Of a stretch of DNA of 64,000 nt, positions 55,796 through 64,000 are shown piece by piece; within the stretch, counting starts at the first letter, position 1, and each line of letters starts with the position of its first letter. The notes beneath the pieces were generated by a model that saw nothing but the letters and a program-made list of their open reading frames with translations, had not been told where the DNA came from and ran no database searches. The translations under genes were made by a program, and so were the position numbers. Origin of the DNA: Robiginitalea aestuariiviva (GTDB taxonomy: Bacteria > Bacteroidota > Bacteroidia > Flavobacteriales > Flavobacteriaceae). The stretch is taken from positions 1,438,860-1,502,859 of the forward strand of contig NZ_JARPUQ010000001.1 in NCBI RefSeq assembly GCF_029537735.1, read 5' to 3'.

Positions 55796-56461
55796 TTACT
55801 GGGCATTGTAATGCTGCAATAGCATTAGTACTTCGGCCTCATCCTTGAGCTTAAGCTTGTTTTCCTTTACAAAGCCTTCGGAAGCGTCATTATCCAGCAT
55901 TTCCAGGATATCTTTTTTGCGAAGCTTTACCTCCTGTGCTGGTTTGCCCTCCATGGCGAGGTAATAGGAGGTTTCTGCTTCAAACCGCGGTGGCTTGTCC
56001 TGGCTGTATGAAGAAACCGCCTTCTCGCCTTCGCGGAATAAGCTTTGGTAGCGCTTCAGTAACCGGGTTTTACCTGCGTTGAGTTCCACAAAATACCCCT
56101 GGCGGGTACCATTGCCGGTATCATAGGTTTCAATTTTGAATTTCTCGCCTTCCAGCATGGCCCAGACATATTCCCGTTTAAAGAGGGTAGAGATGCCGTC
56201 GGGCCCCTGTACCTGCATTTCGTCCTGATAGGCATTATAGCGCATATAGGCCGCATAGGGTTTTTCTTCGTTCATATATACGGCACCCCGTTTGAATTCA
56301 TCGTTCAGGTATGGGCTTCCTTCCACGTTAGGGGGCAGGGTATTCATGCCTCCGGTTGTGCTGTTGTTGATATAATTGGAAGGAAGTTCAAAAGAGGTTT
56401 GGGCGGTAGCCAAAGTTGCAAAGCCAAGGCCAAGCGCTAGTAACAGAGGTTTTCTGATCAT
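55796..56461 (-). CDS. secreted protein of unknown function
   Basis: 221 residues from the ATG at 56461 (MIRKPLLLALGLGFATLATAQ), with signal peptide; a start 3 bp earlier is equally possible. The longer frame to 56518 adds a low-complexity NTINTINT leader and is less likely. The mature protein has repeated charged segments (NEEKPYAAYMRYNAYQDEMQV; ELNAGKTRLLKRYQSLFREGE) and a basic C-terminal helix. No family recognised. It lies downstream of the Fn3 lipoprotein gene. Confidence 0.7.
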   Translation of the reverse strand: MIRKPLLLALGLGFATLATAQTSFELPSNYINNSTTGGMNTLPPNVEGSPYLNDEFKRGAVYMNEEKPYAAYMRYNAYQDEMQVQGPDGISTLFKREYVWAMLEGEKFKIETYDTGNGTRQGYFVELNAGKTRLLKRYQSLFREGEKAVSSYSQDKPPRFEAETSYYLAMEGKPAQEVKLRKKDILEMLDNDASEGFVKENKLKLKDEAEVLMLLQHYNAQ

Positions 56462-56520
56462 CATAGTGTTTATGGTGTTAATCGTATTTATACTACAAAA
56501 ATAATACCGGAATACCATTC

Positions 56521-57240
56521 CTATTCTATCTGGAAGGCAAAAAGCTCGGAAAGGGTCCGGTTCCCGGCCCCGTCAATCGCCTCGATCTGCCAATAATACG
56601 TTTCACCAGAGAGAATCTGTACGCTCTGGAAGGCATCCGGGATGTTTTCGGCGAATAGGGGAGGGGATTGCGTAGTCCCGTAATAGACGTTATAGCCGGT
56701 AATGTCATTATCGATGTCGCTGGCGCTCCATTGGAGTTCCAGGGTGCCTGTGGCCTGCACGGTTGACCCGCGAGCCGGAGCGACCGCCTGAGGCGGGAAA
56801 GGGGCGTAATTGGTAACCCCCGGCCCCGCATTGTAAAAACGCCAGCTGGCACTGGTGGCCGTTTCATTGGTGCCGTTCGCCCTGGAGGTCACAAACCACT
56901 CATAGGGCACCCCGCGCAACAGGGTAATCTCTACTTCGTTGGTATTGCTGTTGGTCAGGGCCGTGGTGTTGGTATTCAGGTTTCGCAGGTTCACCTGGTA
57001 GCTGTCCGTATTCTGGGAGGCATTCCACTGGAACAGCACCCGGCTTTGGTTGTCATTAATTACCGTGCCTTCCGTGCACTCGGAATTGTTGGCCGGGAAT
57101 ACCAGGGTGGCAGCCGAGGGCGCAGGTACTGGTGTAGGCTGCGGTTCCGGATCACCTCCATTGCCGCCGCCTCCACCACAGGAAGCCAGGGTAAAGAGGG
57201 CAAGGGCTAAAAGGGGTGCTATACGTTGGGATGCCATCAT
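56521..57240 (-). CDS. lipoprotein with two fibronectin type III domains
   Basis: 239 residues. Lipobox TLASC followed by a Gly run and Pro-rich linker. Two Fn3-like modules: first about 45-130 ([20 protein letters not shown]), second about 145-235 ([35 protein letters not shown]). Likely surface-exposed adhesin or binding protein. Its start codon overlaps the stop of the T9SS gene by 4 bp. Confidence 0.85.
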   Translation of the reverse strand: MMASQRIAPLLALALFTLASCGGGGGNGGDPEPQPTPVPAPSAATLVFPANNSECTEGTVINDNQSRVLFQWNASQNTDSYQVNLRNLNTNTTALTNSNTNEVEITLLRGVPYEWFVTSRANGTNETATSASWRFYNAGPGVTNYAPFPPQAVAPARGSTVQATGTLELQWSASDIDNDITGYNVYYGTTQSPPLFAENIPDAFQSVQILSGETYYWQIEAIDGAGNRTLSELFAFQIE

Positions 57241-60200
57241 CGCTTCAGGATTTTATAGGTGTACAGGGTGCCTTCCCAGGACACATTGAGCAGGTATACG
57301 CCCGGGCTGTAGGCGTCCATATTAATGCGCAGCATGCCATCGGAGACGGGGGTGCGTTTGTGGAGCAATTGGGAGCCATCCATGGCAAACATCCGGATTT
57401 CGGTTTCCCCGTCCAGAGCCGGGAGGTACACTTCCAGGTCTCCGCTGTCTATGGGGTTGGGCAGGGCCAGGGGTTGGTCTGCCAGGGTGATGACCTGGGT
57501 GTAGACGCCCTGGCAATCGCGGTCTGTGCGCACTTCCAGCTGGCTCACCGGCGCCTCCAGCGGCAGGGTGATTTCCGAGGCTGTGGTGCGGTAGCTCTTT
57601 CCATTTAAAACAATGTGATACTGGGTGCCCCCGCTTAGCTCCAGGGTAATCGCTTTACCCAGGGTGTTTACTTTTCCGCTCACGGAAAGGTCCTCCGGTT
57701 CGGGCACCGCCAGGGTGTAGCAAATTTCAAAATCGGCTTCCCCTTCCACAGTCACGCATACCTGGTAGCTGCCAGAAGCAAGGTTGTTGAATTCCGTCGT
57801 ATCGGTAAAGGGTACGGTCTGGTCCAGCCCGTTGCCGGTCAGGCGGGCTACGTAATTCAGGGACTGATCCGCTGTAATGGAGATGCTGCCGTCATTGGCG
57901 CTGCGGCAGCGTTCTCCCGTGGTTTGTACCAGGAAGTTGTTTGCGGGCAGGGTAAAGGCCGGGCAGCCGTCCAGGCCTACCGTGGTCCCTGCCGGGGTAT
58001 CCGGGCAGAGGTCCGAACTGTTGGGTACCCCGTCGTTGTCGTCGTCCGTATCGCAAACATCCCCAATGCCATCCCCGTCGGCATCGGCCTGGTCTGCATT
58101 GGCTACCAGGGGGCAATTGTCTTCGGAGTCGGGGATGCCGTCGTTGTCGTCGTCCGGGTCGCAGGCATCACCCAGCCCGTCCCCGTCGGCATCGGCCTGG
58201 TCCGCATTGGGTACCAGCGGGCAGTTGTCCGTCAGGTCCGGGATGCCGTCGTTGTCGTCATCCTCATCGTCCTGGAAGCCCTGTACGCCCAGGTCGTCCA
58301 GCACTACGCCTTCCTGGTTGACCAGGGGGTCTGCGTGGAATACAAACCGGAAGACCACATGGGTTTCCCCGGTCAGGTCCGGTTCACCCAGCAGGGCATT
58401 GGCCGTAAAATCGTAGGCGTATTCCGTAAGGGTGGTGTTGGTGCCGGTCCACTGGGATCCCGGGCAATTCTGGCAATCGTCCGAAGCGCCGGAGCTTTCG
58501 TTGGTGCGGTTGCTGTTGTACCAGTTGGGCTGGCTGCCCAAATTCCCGAGGATATTCCAGGTAGCACCTTCATCCGTGGAGTATTGCATATAGAGGATGT
58601 CAAAATCCTGTTCCAGGTCGTAGGCCATCTGGAAGCTCAGCACTGGCGCCAGCATAGCCGAGAGGTCGTAGCATTCCGTTACCAGGTAGGCACGCACGGC
58701 ATCCGGGTGGTTACCGCCCAGGTTGGTGGCGTACACTTCGGTGCCCGAAGCCGCCTGGTTCAGGTTGGTTCCGGTGGGGATGCCTTTCTCCCAGACCGCG
58801 GCTGCCCCACCATCGGAATAAGAGATCAGCTCGGTGCCTGCACCCTCAAAATCGTTAACCTGGTTGGGGATGGCTGCCTCATTCACATAGAAGATGTGTT
58901 CCAAGCGGTTGTTGTCCGCAAAGGCATCTCCCGGAATGGTTACCGTCACCTCAATATGGGTTTCTCCCAGCGGCAGGCCGCTCAGAACCGGAAGGTTGAT
59001 CTGGGCCTGTTCCCCGCTATTCAGGGCAACACCCTGGTTGAATTGTTGGGGTGCCCCTCCATTTACGGTGTAACTTACGTCTACGGAAGTGATGGGATTA
59101 AGGCCGTTGTTTTCGATTTCAAAGGCGGGGATCACATCCCCGCAAATAACCGCCCCGTTAATGGGGGTGAGGCTAACCAGTCGTACGTCATTGTCCGGTA
59201 CCACCACCGGGATGGGGGATTGCCATACCCCGCGCCCATAGGTGCTGGCGGTAAGTACTTCATCGTCCAGGTTGATCTCCAGGTCGGAAACGGCGGTGTT
59301 GGGTAGCCCCGCATCGTATTCTTCCCAGCTGCTCAGGGTGTCGTCCAGGCGGTAAACCCCCAGGTGGGTACCCACGTAAATGGGGTTATCCGGGTGGCGG
59401 CCCTGATGCACGATGGCAAAAAGGGCCTGGTCCGCAGGAAGGTCCAGGGTGAGGTCGGTCTCCAGGCCGGGGTCGCCGTTGGCATTAACGGGCACTTTCC
59501 AGACTTTCCGGGTGGTCTGGTCCAGCTGGTTGTTCTGGCTGATGCCTACCCGCAGCGAAGTTACCACGTAAAGGGCAGATCCGTCATCCGAATCCAGGGC
59601 CATATCCGAGATCTCAAAATCCGCATTAAAAAAGGTGCCAAAGGTTTGTCCGCCGTCCGAGCTCCGGTATACAAAGGTGCCCTCTGCGGCATAGATGACA
59701 TCCGGGTTTGAGGGATCTACCAACAGGTCCTCCAGTTTTACATAGGTGTCCCCGGCATCTACTCCGCCAAAGTCGTTGGCAGAAACTTTAACCCAGGTAT
59801 TGCCCTGCAGGGTGTATACCCCGTCATAGCCGGCATAGACCTTGCCATCCGGGCCAATGGCCAGGGGGGTGATCCAGTTGCCCTGAAGGGGGTCTCCATC
59901 CCCGTCCCGGGGAGGCCCCAGGCTGCCGATGGACTGGCCGGAGTCCGAGGAAATATTCAGGGAACCGCCAAATTGGGTAAAACCATAAACGATGTTGTCG
60001 TTTGTAGGGTCGATGGCGTTGTCCATCCCATCGCCCCCGTGGTAGTTGTTCCAGTTGCCTGCATTCAGGACCTGCCCCCCATTGTCCTGCAGCCCCCCGA
60101 TCATCTTCCCGGCATCCTTGGGGGAAACGGACAATTTGTAGAACTGCCCGATGGACATATTGTTGGTCACATCCGTAAACGTGCTGCCTGCATTTTCGGA

Positions 60201-61568
60201 AACGTAAAGCCCCCCATCCGTAGCCGCGTAGAGCTTGCTGTTGAAAAACTTCAGGCTGTGGATATCTGCGTGGGTGTAGGAGTCATCATTCGTAAACCAT
60301 TGGTTCAGCCGGAACCAGGAGTTCCCACCGTTGGTGCTCTTCCAGATGTTCAGGCACCCCATATACACCTCGTTGGCGTTGGTAGGGGATACTTCCAGGG
60401 CAAGGTCAAACCAGGCCTGGCTGGATTCCATGATGTTGGCGGTATTCGGGCTCTTGGTAAAGGTGTCTCCCCCATCCGTAGAGCGGTACAGCCCCTGGTA
60501 GGTGAAATTCTGGGCACTGGTATTGGCTGCCAGTACATACAGCATTTCGGGGTCGGCCGGGGTAACCCCCAAAACCACGCGCCCGGCAGAAGTGGGCAGG
60601 TCGGTGCTTGCCAATGCAGTGAAATCCACGCCATTGGTGGTGCGGTAGAAGGTAGTGGCATTCCCGCCCCCGCCAATATGGGCATTGGCTACGGCATATA
60701 CCGTATTGGGGCTGCCGGGTTTGAGTTTGAAATCCGAGATATACCCGGTTTGCACGCGCGTCCAGCTGTTGCCCCCATCCGTGGATTTATAGAGGCCTGA
60801 ACTGGTGCCCACCCAAACGATACTGGAATTGGTGGGGTCTATGGCGATTTCATTCATTAGGGTGTTCACGTTGGTGTTGGTAGGGTTCAGCCCGGTCTGG
60901 TTCCAGGAGGTGCCCCCATCCGTAGATTTGAATACCCCAACGCTATAGGAATCCGCCGCGTCGTCATCTCCGGTGGCAACGTAAATAATATTGGAATTTG
61001 AAGGGTCTATGGCAATGCCGGACACCCCGATTTGCAGAAAGTCTTCAAAGAGGTTGGTCCAGGTCTGGCCGGCATTTGTGGATTTCCAGAGGCCGCCTGC
61101 AGGGGCCCCGGCATACCAGATATCCGGGTTATTGGGGTCTATGGCCACGGCGTTGAGGCGGCCGGTACCCGGCAGCCGCCCGGAGTATTCGCTCACATTC
61201 CCGGGGCCGGCTGAGTTCCAGCTGGCCGTTGGGTTGGGGGTTTTGGCAGCTAAACCGCTTTTGGCGGTATAGCTCTGCCACAACTGAGCAGCTGTAGGCA
61301 GGTTCCCCTTGGTGTCGGCCAGGTGACTCCAGTAATATTCCCACCTTTTAACGGGTTTATATCCGCTGCCTTTCTGTGTTTTATCGCGAGTTGCCCAAAA
61401 GGCCTCAAAGGCTTCCCGAACCTGGTCCACATTCAGGGGATGGGAGAGGTCCTGAGAGACCAGCCGCACCGAAGCCTGGGCATCCTGCAGGGATGCTTCG
61501 GCCGGATCGGTTTGGGCGTAGGAAAAACATGCGGCCATCAGGCTGCAGGCCAGGAAGAACCGATTCAT
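57237..61568 (-). CDS. T9SS type A cargo with BNR repeats and thrombospondin-3 repeats
   Basis: 1443 residues with signal peptide ([15 protein letters not shown]). Residues about 115-800 form two beta-propeller-like blocks of sortilin/BNR repeats ([24 protein letters not shown]). A CARDB-like Ig region follows near 820-920, a discoidin/MAM-like jelly-roll about 950-1090, then Asp-rich thrombospondin-3 calcium repeats about 1100-1205 ([15 protein letters not shown]) and a C-terminal type A sorting domain ending in [14 protein letters not shown], which directs export by the type IX system. Probably a surface adhesin or enzyme-like WD protein; substrate unknown. Confidence 0.9.
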   Translation of the reverse strand: MNRFFLACSLMAACFSYAQTDPAEASLQDAQASVRLVSQDLSHPLNVDQVREAFEAFWATRDKTQKGSGYKPVKRWEYYWSHLADTKGNLPTAAQLWQSYTAKSGLAAKTPNPTASWNSAGPGNVSEYSGRLPGTGRLNAVAIDPNNPDIWYAGAPAGGLWKSTNAGQTWTNLFEDFLQIGVSGIAIDPSNSNIIYVATGDDDAADSYSVGVFKSTDGGTSWNQTGLNPTNTNVNTLMNEIAIDPTNSSIVWVGTSSGLYKSTDGGNSWTRVQTGYISDFKLKPGSPNTVYAVANAHIGGGGNATTFYRTTNGVDFTALASTDLPTSAGRVVLGVTPADPEMLYVLAANTSAQNFTYQGLYRSTDGGDTFTKSPNTANIMESSQAWFDLALEVSPTNANEVYMGCLNIWKSTNGGNSWFRLNQWFTNDDSYTHADIHSLKFFNSKLYAATDGGLYVSENAGSTFTDVTNNMSIGQFYKLSVSPKDAGKMIGGLQDNGGQVLNAGNWNNYHGGDGMDNAIDPTNDNIVYGFTQFGGSLNISSDSGQSIGSLGPPRDGDGDPLQGNWITPLAIGPDGKVYAGYDGVYTLQGNTWVKVSANDFGGVDAGDTYVKLEDLLVDPSNPDVIYAAEGTFVYRSSDGGQTFGTFFNADFEISDMALDSDDGSALYVVTSLRVGISQNNQLDQTTRKVWKVPVNANGDPGLETDLTLDLPADQALFAIVHQGRHPDNPIYVGTHLGVYRLDDTLSSWEEYDAGLPNTAVSDLEINLDDEVLTASTYGRGVWQSPIPVVVPDNDVRLVSLTPINGAVICGDVIPAFEIENNGLNPITSVDVSYTVNGGAPQQFNQGVALNSGEQAQINLPVLSGLPLGETHIEVTVTIPGDAFADNNRLEHIFYVNEAAIPNQVNDFEGAGTELISYSDGGAAAVWEKGIPTGTNLNQAASGTEVYATNLGGNHPDAVRAYLVTECYDLSAMLAPVLSFQMAYDLEQDFDILYMQYSTDEGATWNILGNLGSQPNWYNSNRTNESSGASDDCQNCPGSQWTGTNTTLTEYAYDFTANALLGEPDLTGETHVVFRFVFHADPLVNQEGVVLDDLGVQGFQDDEDDDNDGIPDLTDNCPLVPNADQADADGDGLGDACDPDDDNDGIPDSEDNCPLVANADQADADGDGIGDVCDTDDDNDGVPNSSDLCPDTPAGTTVGLDGCPAFTLPANNFLVQTTGERCRSANDGSISITADQSLNYVARLTGNGLDQTVPFTDTTEFNNLASGSYQVCVTVEGEADFEICYTLAVPEPEDLSVSGKVNTLGKAITLELSGGTQYHIVLNGKSYRTTASEITLPLEAPVSQLEVRTDRDCQGVYTQVITLADQPLALPNPIDSGDLEVYLPALDGETEIRMFAMDGSQLLHKRTPVSDGMLRINMDAYSPGVYLLNVSWEGTLYTYKILKR

Positions 61569-61682
61569 ACCAATTTTTTTCTAAAGATCAGCAATTTTCT
61601 AAAAACCGGCAATTTAAACCGGCGAACGGCAGGGGAAGCCTTCCAAGCTAAAACTTTCACTTTTACTTCACAACAAAAACGA

Positions 61683-61690
61683 TAACTTTG
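61683..61690 (+). promoter_or_regulatory. -7 box TAACTTTG of the porin gene
   Basis: Exact TANNTTTG element 17 bp before the ATG at 61708; the region upstream is T-rich. Supports the start chosen for the porin. Confidence 0.6.
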
Positions 61691-61707
61691 TCCGGAACCG
61701 ATCTTCC

Positions 61708-63693
61708 ATGCGCGTACTCTTGCTGCTTCTTATGGGCTTTGCCTTGTGCCCGGCATGGGGCCAGGATTCCCTTCCGCCTCCTAAGGAAAGGGTCTTGCCA
61801 CCGGCCGATAAATCCGGGGCCCTCCCGGCCCGGAAAGGGGAAAAGGCAAGTGAGAATGCCATTACCATTGCCGATTACAAGATTATTTCCCATACACGCG
61901 ATACCACCGTGCTGGATACTTCCCTGACCATTGCCAAGGAATATAAATACAATTACCTGAGGCGGGATTTATTCGAACTTATGCCTTTTTCCAATGTGGG
62001 GCAGCCCTATAACCACCTGGGCAGGCAGCCCAATAAGGTGCGCCCTTACCCGGGTATGGGTGCGCGGGCCCGGCATTTCAATTACCTGGAGCGGGAGGAT
62101 ATGCGCTACTACAATGTCGCTACGCCCCTCTCTGACCTGATGTTCAAGACTACCTTCGAACAGGGGCAGTTGCTGGATGCATTGCTCACCAGTAACTTCA
62201 ACCGCCGGACCAATGTCTCCATAGCCTTTAAGGGATTCCGTTCCCGGGGGAAGTACCGGGAAGACGAGGTTACCTCCGGGAATTTCAGGGCCACTGCCAA
62301 TTATGTGACAGCCAACGGGGCTTATCGGTTCCGGGCGCATATTGCGGCCCAGGACATTAAGGGGCAGGAGAACGGCGGGCTGCTGGACCGGGAAGGACAG
62401 TTCGAGTCCGGGGATACGGATTTTTCGGACCGCTCCCGGATTGACGTCCTGTACAGCAACGTGCAAAATGAGCTCAATGGCAAACGGTATTACCTGGACC
62501 AGCAGTTGCGCTTGCTGGGCAATGGCACGGACAGCACTGAAGCGACCAGCGGGATGTTTCTCACCCACCAGGTGGAATACGAAACCAAGTGGTTCCAGTT
62601 TTCTCAGAACAGCAATTCCAATGCGTATTTCGGGGAGCAGCTCTATACCCCTGTCCGCGACCAGGCCTATGCCAAGACCTTGTTTAACCGGGCAGGCCTC
62701 CTGTGGGATAACCGGGTCCTGGGCCGGCTTGAAGCCGGGGTGGGCGTTTTGGATTACCGCTATTTCTTTACCAGTATCCTGGTAACCGACTCCGGGCTCG
62801 TGCCTGACGAGTTCCAGGGGCAGCAGTGGCTGGGGATGGCTTCCTGGAAGCGGGATTTCGGGGCATTTAGTCTGGATGCGAAGGGTGCCCTGGGGTTAAG
62901 CGGAGACCTTACCGGGTCGTACCTGGACGCTTCCCTGACCGTACCCTGGGGGGAAGGCAACCACTTCCGCGCCGGATTGCACCACAGCGCGGCCCTGCCG
63001 GAGTTCAACACGCTGCTGTACCAGTCCGATTACATCGGCTATAACTGGAACAATATTGGGGTTTTTGAAAACGAGCAGGTGCAGAGCCTCTCGGCCCAGG
63101 TAAAGACAGGCCTGTTGGGGAGCCTGAAGGCCCAGCTCAGTTCTATGGACAGCTATACCTATTTTGCCTCGGAGGCCACAGCGGAACAAATCGATGCGGG
63201 AGAGGAGCGGTATTACGTAAAGCCGTTCCAACTCTCGGACCGTATTACGTACCTAAGGGTGAAGTATGAGAAAGAATTGCACTGGCGAAAATGGGCGCTC
63301 AACAATACGGTGCTCTACCAGGAGGTGGACCAGCCGCAAAAGGTTTTTAACCTGCCCACGCTGGTTACCCGCAATACCTTGTATTACTCCAGCCATGTCT
63401 TTAAAAAGGCGATGTACCTGCAGACCGGGGTAACCTTCAAGTATTTTACGGAGTATAATATGGATGCCTACCACCCGCTGCTGGGCGAGTTCTATGTGCA
63501 GGAACGGGAATCCCTGGGCAGCTTCCCCATGCTGGATTTTTTTATCAATGCGCGCATACGTCAAACCCGGATATTCCTGAAGGCGGAACACTTTAATTCT
63601 TCTTTTTCAGGAAATAACTTCTATTCGGCCCCGGGCTATCCCTATCGCGATTTTGTGATCCGTTTTGGGCTGGTCTGGAATTTCTTCTCCTGA
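61708..63693 (+). CDS. putative porin (Bacteroidota type)
   Basis: 661 residues. Signal peptide MRVLLLLLMGFALCPAWGQ, an 80-residue spacer, then a beta-barrel with many alternating aromatic strands (FNRRTNVSIAFKGFRSRGKYRE; VRFGLVWNFFS at the C-terminus). The order YNYLRRDLFELMPFSNVGQPYN and the final barrel end are typical of the family annotated putative porin in Bacteroidota. It should form a general outer membrane channel. It is a single gene followed by the rRNA promoter region. Confidence 0.85.
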   Translation: MRVLLLLLMGFALCPAWGQDSLPPPKERVLPPADKSGALPARKGEKASENAITIADYKIISHTRDTTVLDTSLTIAKEYKYNYLRRDLFELMPFSNVGQPYNHLGRQPNKVRPYPGMGARARHFNYLEREDMRYYNVATPLSDLMFKTTFEQGQLLDALLTSNFNRRTNVSIAFKGFRSRGKYREDEVTSGNFRATANYVTANGAYRFRAHIAAQDIKGQENGGLLDREGQFESGDTDFSDRSRIDVLYSNVQNELNGKRYYLDQQLRLLGNGTDSTEATSGMFLTHQVEYETKWFQFSQNSNSNAYFGEQLYTPVRDQAYAKTLFNRAGLLWDNRVLGRLEAGVGVLDYRYFFTSILVTDSGLVPDEFQGQQWLGMASWKRDFGAFSLDAKGALGLSGDLTGSYLDASLTVPWGEGNHFRAGLHHSAALPEFNTLLYQSDYIGYNWNNIGVFENEQVQSLSAQVKTGLLGSLKAQLSSMDSYTYFASEATAEQIDAGEERYYVKPFQLSDRITYLRVKYEKELHWRKWALNNTVLYQEVDQPQKVFNLPTLVTRNTLYYSSHVFKKAMYLQTGVTFKYFTEYNMDAYHPLLGEFYVQERESLGSFPMLDFFINARIRQTRIFLKAEHFNSSFSGNNFYSAPGYPYRDFVIRFGLVWNFFS

Positions 63694-64000
63694 AATGCCC
63701 TCCAGGCAATCCAATACTTCCGCTTTTCCAGCTTATTGATTCCTAGGATGTTGGACGGCTTAAACAGCAAGGACATCAATATATCGCTGAAAATCAGCTG
63801 ATTGCAATTTTAAGACGACTTTAAGAAATTTTTTTTCGAAGTCTTTTTGTGGAACCAAAAAAACCATCCTATATTTGCACCCGCTTTTCGAGGGAAACGC
63901 AGGTTTGTTTCGGGGAGTGTAAAGGGGAGCGAAAGGCGCCCCAAGGTCATTGACATATTGACAGACAGCAACTCTTCTGCCTTTAGCGGGGCGGAAGACT
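63694..64000 (+). other. non-coding region leading into an rRNA operon
   Basis: No gene. A promoter (63844-63877) is followed by a leader with the sequence TCATTGACATATTGACA (63947-63963), a type of leader seen upstream of 16S rRNA genes in flavobacteria. The mature 16S start is not inside the window. Confidence 0.6.
63844..63877 (+). promoter_or_regulatory. strong promoter, probably of an rRNA operon
   Basis: TTTTTG (63844-63849) and TATATTTG (63870-63877), 20 bp apart, almost the same elements as in the tRNA-fMet promoter. An A/T-rich block with a long T run lies just upstream. Together with the leader downstream this indicates rRNA transcription. Confidence 0.75.

Overview
The window is about 64 kb of a high-GC Bacteroidota chromosome, almost certainly Flavobacteriaceae. 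The evidence is a SusC/SusD pair, a type IX secretion C-terminal sorting domain, TANNTTTG-type -7 promoter boxes, a GSCFA protein, an M61-type lipoprotein peptidase, a two-domain-length aromatic amino acid hydroxylase and frequent OMP_b-brl proteins. The base composition and gene style recall Robiginitalea or a close relative, but that is an impression and not a match.

Layout. 1-9.46 kb: DUF3999/DUF2339 membrane proteins, a small phosphorelay cluster (two single-domain receivers around a PAS histidine kinase), a lipid kinase, a BLUF blue-light receptor, an esterase, a cupin and a small membrane protein. 9.59-9.91 kb: two degenerate copies of a hairpin repeat and a terminator. 9.91-17.29 kb: an AT-rich integrative element inserted in the initiator tRNA gene. 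It has a 43-bp direct repeat at its ends, a tyrosine recombinase, 11-bp-period repeats near both ends and next to the integrase, and four cargo genes. Two of these look like a lipoprotein-anchored polymorphic toxin and its immunity protein. 17.4-24.5 kb: AGCS symporter, Era, a membrane protein, Der and a TonB-receptor-like barrel. 24.5-31.4 kb: LemA/TPM cluster, MerR regulator, M23 peptidase, AlaS and GSCFA protein.

31.4-49.8 kb: M61 peptidase, aromatic amino acid hydroxylase, DUF4136 lipoprotein and DUF5522. An overlapping operon follows: HExxH membrane protein, PLP deaminase-like enzyme, glucosaminidase-LysM lipoprotein and HemL. Next come small secreted proteins, a DASS transporter, LysS, a Pmp3-like peptide, lipoproteins, LipB and RNase HII. 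49.8-55.5 kb: a SusC-SusD-lipoprotein nutrient uptake operon. 55.8-61.6 kb: three co-oriented secreted proteins ending in a 1443-residue T9SS cargo with BNR and thrombospondin-3 repeats. 61.7-63.7 kb: a putative porin. The right end (63.84-64.0 kb) looks like the promoter and leader of an rRNA operon that starts beyond the window.

The most unusual content is the tRNA-fMet island: its candidate toxin/immunity pair, its repeat architecture and the way it supplies a new terminator to the tRNA gene it interrupted. Most of the rest is ordinary core genome. No CRISPR array, insertion sequence or prophage structural gene was seen.
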